Below, one piece after another: positions 8,607-17,277 of a stretch of 48,237 bases of DNA. Below the pieces are notes generated by a model. The model was given only the letters and a program-made list of their open reading frames with translations, ran no database searches and was not told where the DNA came from. The stretch covers positions 452,820 through 501,056 of the forward strand of contig NW_006920892.1 of assembly GCF_000417875.1 (NCBI RefSeq). Direction: 5' to 3'. The stretch's first letter is position 1. Every line of letters begins with the position of its first letter. The DNA comes from Pseudozyma flocculosa PF-1 (taxonomy: Eukaryota > Basidiomycota > Ustilaginomycetes > Ustilaginales > Ustilaginaceae). Position numbers and translations under genes: made by a program.

Positions 8607-9934
8607 CGTCGAGCGCGGGTGGTGGCACGTGTTCCGGAGGAGCCAGGGGTAGAGCGGGACGAGTGCTAGAAGGAGGGAAGCCGTCGAGACGACCAAGCGA
8701 GATCCTGTGCAGACAGAGCAAAGGCGGTCGTGTGCCCCGGCACGCTGCCGACTAGCGCCGCCGGCGGTCGGTGGTGAGGACGAGGTCTATGTGGCGAGGC
8801 GAGGGTCGACGAGGAGGTGCAGGAGCGAGCGCGGGCCGGCGGTCTGGCAGGTATCCGGTCCTGGTCCCAGGAGAGGGGCGATCAGCCTCGTCGTAGGTGG
8901 CGGAACGATGGGCGCAGTCGATGCTGTCCGCTTTCCTGTCGGCGAGTGGCGTTGAGGCGGAGATCCGTTGGGCACGATGTGGTCGAGTCGAGAGGAGCAG
9001 GCGGTAGTGGTGTGGTGTGGCGTGGTGGTGTGGAGTGAAAGAGAGAGACCAAAGGGGCACCGGTCCCCTGGCTTGGGATGCCGTCGAGCAGGAAAGGACG
9101 ACGGCGGACCTCCGGCAGGACGCGAGTAGGTACGTTACGTGGCAGAGGCGCAGAAACGAACAATGGAGCCCGCCTCGGGCGGGGGCGGGTGGTGTCGGCG
9201 TTGGGATGGTGGTGAGGAGGCGGCCGGGCGGGTTGGCAGGCAGGCTGGCAGGCGGGCAGTCTTACGAGCCTTAGTCGCTCGGCCGCCGCTGCCCGCTGCC
9301 GCCAAATCTGCACGTTTCGCCGAGCCCCGAGCCTCGACCCTCGACCCTGCCTTGGCCCCTCGCCCTCTCTCGGCCGGCATAGTAGCCAGAGCGCCGCGCC
9401 AACAGAGCCAGGGAGTCTCTACCTTCCTCGACCTCGACCACCACCCCCGACCCTGGCACCGCCGCAGATGCCATCCCTGCCAGCCGCTACCATCGTTACG
9501 CTTCCACCTGGCCCTTGGTGTCTGCTCTTATCCAAGACATGGCCGCGGCCACCGCAGTTGTGACCTTTGCTTGAGCGCCGCCCGCCTCGTCGACAAGGAT
9601 CGTCGACGCTCGATCCATGATCCCGCCTGCTTATCACTACTGTCCGTTAGCCTGGGTGACCTGCTCCGTGCCCTGATGTGCCGTATCTATACGGACGCCA
9701 CTGCTCAGCGCACCGGGCAAAAGGCAAGACCACCTCGATTGCACGACAGCGGCAGAGACCTGCGAGCGTGGAGACGAGGCTCAAGGCGACGACGTGTCGA
9801 TGACAAACGAGTGCGAGGGTGCGGTGCAGAACGAGGCCGACGGGCGGCCAAACGAGGTGGGAGATGACAGCGGCAGGGGGAAAGCGGAGCCGTCCATCTC
9901 GACCGCGACCGCGGCCGCGGACGTCGAGGTGCGT
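8607..9934. other. Intergenic region between hydrolase and small paralogue A
   Basis: Promoter and 5' UTR of the minus-strand hydrolase (8607 onward) and 3' flank of the minus-strand small gene. GC-rich, with a GGCAGGCAGGCTGGCAGG cluster near 9236-9258. No supported gene. Confidence 0.6.
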
Positions 9935-10384
9935 TCAGGCGTCGCCAGAAGTGTCGCGAAAGGACTGGCCCTGGTCGAGCCTGTTGGATTCGTCGTACGA
10001 GTTGTCGTGGTCGAAGCTCTGCTCCTGGGTCTCTGCGTCCGAGATGCTGAGCTTGAGCTCCTCGAGCTGCTTGGACAGCGCCGCCACCTGTCCCCTGAGC
10101 TCGCTCACCGTGTCCCCTCCCATGACGCCGAGGCGGATGTCGCCGGCGCCAAAGGCCTCGGTGATGCCCTCGATGAACAGCTCAGACAGTCCGGGCTTGC
10201 GATGCGTCATGGCCTGCAAGACGGCCTCGCCCAGCGGGCTCAGGACCACCTCGAGCCGGCGGTAGTCTTCCGTCGCGTGCACGACGCACAGCGCGCGGTT
10301 GTCCGACACCGGCATCTCTGTCGACGACGGCGATTCGGAGTTCGACATCTTGGTGGTGCTCGCTGCGTCTGCTTCTATAGCCAT
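9935..10384 (-). CDS. Small coiled-coil protein A, paralogue of the gene at 13388
   Basis: A 149-residue protein starting at ATG 10382-10384. The N-terminus is Ser/Thr-rich and probably disordered, followed by a compact core (residues 28-83) beginning DNRALC and containing RLEVVLSPLG and HRKPGLSELF. Next is a heptad stretch with hydrophobic residues at 93, 96, 100, 103, 107 and 110 (QVAALSKQLEELKL), then an acidic tail. A CTCTCTGCAG acceptor just upstream and a GGTAGG donor near 10489 suggest a 5' UTR intron of about 87 bases (10403-10489). The core aligns without gaps to the protein at 13388-13804. No known domain, signal peptide or membrane segment is visible. The pairing and heptads suggest a dimerising regulatory or scaffold protein; that is inference. 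Confidence 0.65.
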   Translation of the reverse strand: MAIEADAASTTKMSNSESPSSTEMPVSDNRALCVVHATEDYRRLEVVLSPLGEAVLQAMTHRKPGLSELFIEGITEAFGAGDIRLGVMGGDTVSELRGQVAALSKQLEELKLSISDAETQEQSFDHDNSYDESNRLDQGQSFRDTSGDA

Positions 10385-13300
10385 GCGTCGCGCCGGGTTT
10401 GCCTGCAGAGAGTGGGCGTCAGAACAGTGTCAGCCAACTGCTGCGAGGGCGCGAAAGCGACGTGAGCCGACCAGAGCGCAGGTGCCTACCTGAAGAGTCG
10501 GCGAGCGGGGCCAGAGTAGTGAGTACGAGCGCGCAACGTACGCCGGGTGCAAACTGAGCGGGGGAGGCTGAGAGGGTACCGACAAGAGGAGGCGGGTCGT
10601 CAGGCAAGAGGGCAGGTGGTCGGTGATGCTGCCAGGAGCGCTGCTCACTTTTAGCAGGGCTGCGGAGATGCTTGGGATGCCGACGAACGACGAGGTAGAA
10701 GCAAGCTTGTGGGCGATTGATACGGCGGCCTGAGGAAATGCTGGAGAGTGGAAAGAGGGCGAAAAGGGACAGCAGGCCCACACTGCCCCGTATTTGTATC
10801 TGCAGAGGTCGAGGCACGCCGTCGAGGAAAGGACGCCCTGCCCACTCCAGGCGAGGCGATGCGAGGCATGGCCTGTCCTGTTCAAGCAAGGCAAGGTGCT
10901 CGAGCTCGAGCTCGATGTCGAGGCCACCTCTGACGCGGGCGGGCCGGGCAGACGAAGCCAGCTCAATCGTCGGACCGACTGGCCTCCCGCCGACCTGACG
11001 CCGGCATGGGCATGCGTACGGTTCCGCTTGACAAGGAGCTGGGCGTACGTCCAACCCGCGCGCCTGCAGAGGACCTCGCTCGGCAACTTCTTCCTCGTCT
11101 CGTCTGCCCGCTCGGGATCGTCTCGTCGTTCTGTTCGCATCCTAGCCCCTTCGGTCGGGGAAGCTGCCTGCGCGGGCTCCTGCTCGTTCCTCACGCTGAT
11201 GCCCTACGCGAGCCAGTCCGGGCCTGCTTGCTTTCGCACGCACGGGCACGGAGGGCAGGGACGAGCACCAACCTGCAGCTGCATGTACGTGCGCCCGACC
11301 TAACCAAATCTGCCTGGCCTGCCTGGCCCGCCGCCTGGCAATCGCTTCCATGCAGGCGGTGCCAGCTCGCCTTGCTAGCTTGCATCATATCGTATCGGGG
11401 GCGCTGACGGGCCGAATGGCGCCCTCGCGTACGGCTTCGTTTCGGATCGAGGCGCTCGTGGACATCTCCTCGACGTGCGTGCGGGCGTGCGTGCGTGCGT
11501 GCTCATCTTGGCCTCCGACCCCTCGCCTTCTTGCTTGGCTGTACGTCCCTCTGTGGTCCATCGTCAAGCAGGCAGATCCAACAACCCGTCACCGTGCCGC
11601 ACGATCCTGCCAAGCTGAAGCCGCCCATAGCCTCGATCTGGTGCTCGGTATGCTGGCGGAGTCAAGCCAACGGGGGCCAAATGCAGCCCTCCCGCTCGTA
11701 TAGACCTCCGTCTACGCCAGTCTGGGAAGCACGATGGCATGCCAGCAGGACTCGGGCCGCCTGGTCGCAACCGGCCTCTATGCGCGGCGCCTTGGACGAG
11801 GCAAGACGAGCATGCATCCGAGGCAAGCAGAGGGTCGCGGGCGCAAGCCGGCTCCCACACATGCGTATGCTCGCTCGTCGTCGCCTGGTCCGCGATGGAG
11901 CCTTGCGAGCCTGTCCAGCCTTGTCGAATGCAGCCGCCATCACGCTCGGTCGGGTTCGAGCGCCAGACCGCTCTGAACCCACTTGTAGATCAGCGACGTG
12001 AAAGCGAGTGGGGCCAGGCTAGGCAAGCTAAGGCGAGCTGATCAGGACCGCCCAGGTCGAGCACAGCGCGCTACCCGCCATCGTGCCGAACCCCGAAAAG
12101 TTGCGCAGACGATGGTGTCGAGGTGGTGTCGAGGCAGGGTCGAGGTCGAAACCGGCCGGTCTGCCCTTGATGCACGCCGCTCAGGATCGATCCGAGGCTG
12201 GGCTGCACTCTGGGCCAGACTCTAGCGCGTCGTCATGTCTCGTATCTGCAGCTGCAGCTGCAACGAGGCGGGGCGGCGTAGCGTGGCGTGCGTGCGCGCG
12301 TACGCGTTGCGCTGCGCTGCCACTTCAGTGAGGAAGCCGGCAGGGACGATGCAATGGATGCCAACCTACCCCACAGACCGGACCGAGCTGGCTCATGATC
12401 CTGGCCCGCTCGGAGCAGATACGGAAGGGATGGCTAGGCTAACGCAAGGTGGCGCTCTTCGCCGCCTGGCCGGCGTGTCCGCCTTTGGTCACGCCGGAGG
12501 CCAGGGGTCGAGCAGCGCCAGGCTGGGCCGATTGTACGAGCTGACAGCTGGCGGGTGCGTGCGAGCAGACCGGCACGACGAGCAAGATCGGATGCATGCA
12601 TAGACAGGCAAGGCGGGGGACAAAGTCACCGGGCGAGGACAGCCCAGTCAGCTCGACGTTGGACCTCCGAACGGACACGCACTCACGCACGCACGCAGCC
12701 AGGCAGCCAGGCCCCGGCGAGAGAGACTGGCCAGCTGTGGAGCGCGCTTGCGTCTGTGGAGTCGAGGCTGGCGCTTTGGCCTGCCTGGCCTGGCCTCGCC
12801 CAGCCTCGCCGTGCCCTACCCTGCTCCACCGAGGCGTGGCGTGACGAGCTCCTCCCTCCCGGCCTCTTTGCCACGGCCCGCCCGCAAATGCCGTCAAAGG
12901 GGGCAGAGGTCTGGCCCTCGCTCCCCTTGCCTTCCCTCCTCGCCGTCACTCGCTCCCCACCCCATCCTCCAGCTGCAATCCACCCTTTTCCCCCTCGCCA
13001 TCGCATCAAAGCCCTCCATCGACGTCCAGAACCTGGCAGCGGTGACCGCGAGTAGGTCATGAGTGCCGACCCGCGCTGCGCTGGCTCGTTGACCACCCTC
13101 GTGTCCCTCGCCCATGCCTGACCCGCTCGCAGCACGGCTCGTCCTCTCGCTCTGCCCCTTCAGCCTTGCCGTCGATCTGTGCAGGTTCTCGCCGACTTCA
13201 TCTGGCCACGCCACGCCGCCGTGACGCTCGCGTGCCCCAACCGTGAGTCAGTGTAGGCTTGCCAGTCCGTCCCAGCATGGCGGTGCGCGCCGCGACGGAA

Positions 13301-13387
13301 AGCGAGCTGACTCGAGACCCGTCGCTGTCCCCGCACCCTTGTCTATCCAGCGCCCTCTTAAGGTACTCGCAGTCCAAGCTCGCAGGG
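10385..13387. other. 3-kb divergent spacer between the two small paralogues
   Basis: Shared upstream region of two divergently transcribed genes, including a likely 5' UTR intron for each. GC-rich, with many short CCTG/GCCAGGC-type words and GTGCGTGCGTGCG-like runs (about 11475-11505 and 12285-12305). Open frames here look like composition artefacts; none shows a domain. Confidence 0.6.
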
Positions 13388-13804
13388 ATGTCGAGCGCCC
13401 TAGTCCCGCAGCCGGCGTCGTCGTCGGACACGTCCACCGAGCCCGATGACCGCACGGTCTGCACGATCCGCACCAATTCCGACAACGGCAGCCTCGAGGT
13501 GATGCTCACATCTCGTGGCAGGGACGTGTTCATGGACCTGCACCGCCGCGAACCGGGACTGGGCGAGGTGCTCTACGAAGCCTTCTCGACCGTCCTGAAC
13601 GGGTGCGAAATTGAGTCCGTCGCGCCAATGCAAGTACGCATCGACAGGCTGGACCGAGAGGACCGCACCACGGCAACGCTGCTGCGGAACCTGCTCGAGA
13701 AGATGGACGACTACCGACGCTGCTTCAGCAAGATTCTCGACCTCGCCGAAAGGACGGTGCACCGCCAGTCCCTTCACGACGCTTCTGTCAAGCACGACGC
13801 CTGA
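13388..13804 (+). CDS. Small coiled-coil protein B, paralogue of the gene at 9935
   Basis: A 138-residue protein from ATG 13388. An in-frame ATG at 13277 would add 37 residues, but the downstream start gives the same N-terminal layout as paralogue A and follows a plausible AG acceptor (CTCGCAG). Core residues 20-75 begin DDRTVC and contain SLEVMLTSRG and HRREPGLGEV. Over 41 ungapped positions, 15 are identical to protein A (D, R, C, D, LEV, L, G, V, R, PGL, E). The C-terminal part has ten heptad-spaced positions (85, 88, 92, 95, 99, 102, 106, 109, 113, 116), eight of them hydrophobic and two polar (D92, T95), indicating a coiled coil longer than in A. The family is not one I recognise. Divergent orientation implies an old inverted duplication. 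Confidence 0.65.
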   Translation: MSSALVPQPASSSDTSTEPDDRTVCTIRTNSDNGSLEVMLTSRGRDVFMDLHRREPGLGEVLYEAFSTVLNGCEIESVAPMQVRIDRLDREDRTTATLLRNLLEKMDDYRRCFSKILDLAERTVHRQSLHDASVKHDA

Positions 13805-14227
13805 GCGGGGTCCTGCACGGCTCGATGCCGCGTTCGCCGCGCCGGCGAGCTCAGCAGGCGGCATCCCTCTCGTCGCCCGCCGGTCGCCACTCTCAAATCG
13901 TCGTCACGAGTCCAATTGGATCTCCACGACTTGCGGATAGCGTCGAGACGCCTCTTTCGCGCTCGCTCCTTGCCCCCCCTTGCTCGACCGCTCGCTCGTT
14001 TGGTCCCTCCGAGCACGCTCTTCTCGACAGCTAGTCCTCCTTCCCCCCGCCGTCGTCACCGTCATCATCGTCGTCGTCGTCGTCGTCGTGTTCGGATCCT
14101 CGTCTGCGCCCTGCCCAACAAACGAGCGCGTGTCGTCATCAGTCCACCTTGTTTCTTTTCGCTCTTCGTCATCTCGGGCGTCGCCACCACTCTCCCACCC
14201 TAGCTCGCGCTCGCACTCGCACTCGCA

Positions 14228-14300
14228 TCTTCGTCTTCATCGTCGTCTTCATCGTCGTCGTCTTCATCGTCGTCTTCATCGTCGTCGTCGTCGTCGTCGT
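14228..14300. repeat. (GTCTTCATC)/(GTC) short tandem array
   Basis: CGTCTTCAT units alternate with CGT triplets and end in a pure GTC run. The only reading frames are homopolymeric, so this is non-coding repeat. Confidence 0.9.
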
Positions 14301-14400
14301 CTGTCCCTCGGCTTTCTTCGACTCCCGCGCCATCGGATCAGGGCTGTGCGGATAGCGGTCGTCCTGCACACAGGTGTACCCTCTCCCTGAAAAAACAAGA

Positions 14401-14516
14401 CACAGAGACAGACAGAGAGACAGAGACAGAGAGAGTCAGAGACAGACAGAGAGACAGAGACAGAGAGAGACAGAGAGAGACAGAGAGACAGAGACAGGGA
14501 GAGACCGAGGGAAAGA
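14401..14516. repeat. Polypurine (GACAGA)n tract
   Basis: About 115 bases of degenerate GACAGA/GAGACA units, almost all purine apart from the regular C. Long purine-rich strands like this can adopt non-B structures. Confidence 0.9.
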
Positions 14517-14853
14517 GAGGACTGCGAATGGATGCGATGCGATGACGATTGGATAGATAGATAAACATACAGGATGAGGCGGGGCTGCGAGCGGGTCTTG
14601 GGGAGCTGGGATCGTCTGAGGGTTGGGGGCGATGAGGCGAGTCGGGCCGAGGTGGGGCGAGGCGAGGGAGCAGTGCGGTGACAGAGGGGCTGGGGATCCG
14701 TATCCTCCGCGCTGTCGTTCTTGAGGTTCCCATCGCCTCCATCGTCGAGACGGATCTGGGCGTCGCATCTACTGCGTGAGACCGTCGTGCGTGCCCGCGT
14801 CTCGTCCTCTTCCGGTGTCGTTGCCCACCCCGAGCTCGCCAGGCTGCCTCTGT

Positions 14854-16014
14854 CTAGAGCTCCTCGTGGGTGGCCTTGTCGATGGGCTTCTGCTCGACGA
14901 CGCCGCCGGCGCGACCGCTGTTGGGGTTCCACACGGGCTTGTAGCTGGCGCTGGTGTTGACGCCGACGGTAATGTAGCCGACGAGGCCGTCCTGGAGTAC
15001 GCCGCCAATCTTTTCGACGTCAAAGGTGGGCATGTAGCCGTTGTCGTGGGCGTCCTGGTAGATCTGCAGCGAGTCCTCCCAGTTGCGGGTGCGGGTGCGT
15101 CCGAGGGCGATGATGGGGTTGGTGTTGTAGGGCCACAGCTTGTCGATCGACTCGTTGAGGTCGTCGTCGAAAAAGAACTGGCCCGTGTGGACGAGGTTGC
15201 CCGAGGTGAAGCTGCCGTTGGGCAGCACGCTCCACTCGTTGTGCACCTTGATGTGGACGTGGGTGGCGCGGCCGGTGTAGTAACCGGGGAAGGTCGAGAC
15301 AAAGTGGGCGACGCCATTCTGGTCGGTGGGGAGGGCGCCGCGGAGGAAGGTGTCGACGTGGTTGGTGCGCGGGTAGGCCGACAGGAGGCCGCGGCGCAGG
15401 CCCGAGGCGGCGGGCTTCTCGTCGCGCAGGTGCGGCGCGGGCTCCGGGTGGCCGGCGTAGTGGCCCGTGGCGTTGGCGTGCCAGAGGTCGACGAGGATGT
15501 TGGGCACGGGCTCGCAGGTCTCGACGTCGATGACGCCGACGTCCATCTCAAAGTGGAGGCCGAGCTGCCACTCGGCCATGTTGCTGCGGATGGGGTGGGC
15601 CTCGGTGTGGTAGTAGGGGCCCTCGGTCGACTGGGGCGCCAGGACGCAGGTCGAGTTGCGGATCTTGGACTCGACGACGGGGTCGCACGCCATGATGCGC
15701 TTGCCCTCCTCTTCGAGCTCCTTGATGCCCTTTTTGACGACCTCGCCGTCGAGGCCCTTTGCCTCGAAGTAGCCGTCGATGAAGCGGTTCTGGTCTGCGA
15801 TGGGTGCGCCGCCGAGGACCTTTTGGGCCCAGGAGCGCTTGCGGGCGGCCGTGTAGGCGGCGACGGCAGGTGCGCAGTGGTAGGCGGTGGCCTGCTGGTC
15901 GAGGAACTTGACGACTTCCTCGCGCGTCTCGGGCCCGTGGGCCGACGTGGTGGGCAGCATGGCGAGCGCGCCCAGGGCGGCGGCGGCCGCAGAGAGCGAG
16001 GCGACGAACTTCAT
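14854..16014 (-). CDS. Secreted intradiol ring-cleavage dioxygenase
   Basis: Single exon, 386 residues, ATG at 16012-16014. The open frame extends upstream but without a suitable ATG, and starting here gives a clean signal peptide (residues 1-25, MKFVASLSAAAAALGALAML... cleaved near TSA-HG). The catalytic core is typical of the family: STEGPYYHTEAHPIR supplies the first Tyr ligand (Y134/Y135), and FPGYYTGRATHVHIKVH supplies the second Tyr (Y246) and the two His ligands (H252, H254) of non-haem Fe(III). VDLWHANATGHYAG (175-188) is the conserved preceding strand. It should cleave a catechol-type ring between the hydroxyls, outside the cell. Fungal secreted intradiol enzymes of this kind act on lignin- or plant-derived catechols. 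It is head-to-head with a CMD/enol-lactonase fusion gene. Substrate not deducible. Confidence 0.9.
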   Translation of the reverse strand: MKFVASLSAAAAALGALAMLPTTSAHGPETREEVVKFLDQQATAYHCAPAVAAYTAARKRSWAQKVLGGAPIADQNRFIDGYFEAKGLDGEVVKKGIKELEEEGKRIMACDPVVESKIRNSTCVLAPQSTEGPYYHTEAHPIRSNMAEWQLGLHFEMDVGVIDVETCEPVPNILVDLWHANATGHYAGHPEPAPHLRDEKPAASGLRRGLLSAYPRTNHVDTFLRGALPTDQNGVAHFVSTFPGYYTGRATHVHIKVHNEWSVLPNGSFTSGNLVHTGQFFFDDDLNESIDKLWPYNTNPIIALGRTRTRNWEDSLQIYQDAHDNGYMPTFDVEKIGGVLQDGLVGYITVGVNTSASYKPVWNPNSGRAGGVVEQKPIDKATHEEL

Positions 16015-16034
16015 GGCGGCGTCGTGGGAGGGTG

Positions 16035-16120
16035 AGGGGTGGTCGTTGCCGTAGCGGTCGTGGCCGTGGTCGTGGTCGTTGTGGCCGTGGTCGTTGCCGT
16101 TGGCGTGGTCGCCGGCCGTG
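16035..16120. repeat. Imperfect GTGGTCGT/GTGGCCGT tandem repeat
   Basis: Repeated GGTCGTGGCCGTGGTCGTGG-like units just upstream of the dioxygenase ATG, in its presumed 5' UTR. If translated from further upstream they would give His/Asp/Asn-rich sequence, which I take as non-coding. Confidence 0.75.
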
Positions 16121-16266
16121 TGGGTAGCTCTAGGATGGGCGGAAGCGGATGCGGATAGATAGACGCGGAAGGGGGGCCGGAGAGCGAGGGGGAGCGTGGA
16201 TGGAGGCGAAGACGAAGGGAGGCGAGGAAAAGGCCCGGTGGGCGAGCGAGGGAAAGGGGGCTCGGT

Positions 16267-16272
16267 CTTATA
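16267..16272 (-). promoter_or_regulatory. TATA-like box of the dioxygenase gene
   Basis: Reads TATAAG on the minus strand (GGTATAAGACC in context), about 253 bases before the ATG. That distance implies a 5' UTR of roughly 200 bases. Confidence 0.45.
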
Positions 16273-17277
16273 CCGACCGACCGACGGCAGGCCCGCGCTG
16301 TCTGGCAATGCGGACACGATGATAGGCCTGACACGGCCGGCCGGCCAACCTGGGCGGGCCAGAAGAAGCTTAGGGCGTCGCCGCCGCTGCCCGCCGCAAA
16401 GGAGCGGCAGAACTATGGTCCCCGCTTGGTCGGGGCTTGCTTTGGTCGGAAGGCGGTCCGTGGCGGCAGGGCGCCCGCCTTCCTGTGGTGCGGGGAGAGC
16501 CGACGTTCGTCACCGGACTGAGCGCCCAAAGGCAGGCCGGGACGCCTTCTGGCTCGTCTGTCGCCGTGCTGTCTCGCTTTTGCAAAACTTGTCGAGCGAC
16601 GGGGGCGCGGGTCGGGGCGGTTGGCCCTAGCCTGCCTGCGGATCAAGGTTCTTCCCGCGCTTGCCAGGCCGTCTAGCTCGCCCTGGCTACGCCTGCCCTT
16701 CCGTCGTTGCCGCGCGTCGGGCCCTCCCGGCCGGTGTAGCCAACCCAGCAGCGCAAGAGGTTGACCGGTGTGGGGGGGCTATACAAGTGCTGTTGAGGCA
16801 AGACTGTACCATGCACACGCCGCCTGCCCGCTCGTCGTTGCGAGCGAGCGACGAGGCACCATCGACGACGAGCTACCGTAGGCCAGCCAGGCCAGGGCGC
16901 TGGCACCAAAGGCGGCAAAAAGGCCCGGCCAAGCGAGGGCCATCCGGAGTTGACGGCAGCGAGGGCGGGGCGCAGGGGCCAAAGGCGCATGCGCCGGGCC
17001 AAAGGGAGGCAGCTAGGCAGGCAGCGAGTGACGCCCAGCCGGTTGCACGTTGATCCGCCCGAGGGGGTCCGCACCCTCCTCCACTCGGCGCCTTGAGCTT
17101 TTCGGTCGCCTCCTCCTCGATTTCCAGCGGGCGCAGTTTGGCAGCCGGTCTGTGCACCCCACACGCCCGCCCTCGTTGTCCTCATCCCCACCACCAACAC
17201 TCACCACCATCACCACCAACCGCCATCGCAACCCCACCACTGCCACCACCAACATCGCCCTTTCCCACCCACCCGCC

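Larger units (their letters stand above)
13805..14853. other. Microsatellite-rich convergent spacer
   Basis: 3' flanks of paralogue B (+) and the dioxygenase (-). Dominated by simple repeats: a CGT run (about 14065-14090), a GTCTTCATC array (14228-14300) and a long purine-only GACAGA tract (about 14401-14516). No gene supported. Confidence 0.75.
16015..17277. other. Bidirectional promoter region of the dioxygenase and CMD/hydrolase genes
   Basis: 1.26 kb between two divergent starts. It holds a GTGGTCGTTG-type tandem repeat (about 16035-16120, in the dioxygenase 5' UTR) and a TATA-like box for the minus gene (16267-16272). Further right, a GCTATACAAG sequence lies near 16779, about 500 bases before the plus-strand ATG. 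The last 90 bases are CCACCA-rich 5' UTR. No gene supported. Confidence 0.6.

Noticed and set aside
9935..13804. Mating-type homeodomain pair (bE/bW-like) because of the divergent layout
   Set aside because: Both proteins are too short and lack a homeodomain; only the divergent orientation is similar.
14776..16035. A 419-codon plus-strand frame opposite the dioxygenase
   Set aside because: Val/Gly/Asp/Ala-rich shadow of a gene whose catalytic residues are all on the minus strand.
16779..16788. GCTATACAAG as TATA box of the CMD/hydrolase fusion gene
   Set aside because: About 490 bases before the ATG with no evidence for so long a leader; left unassigned.
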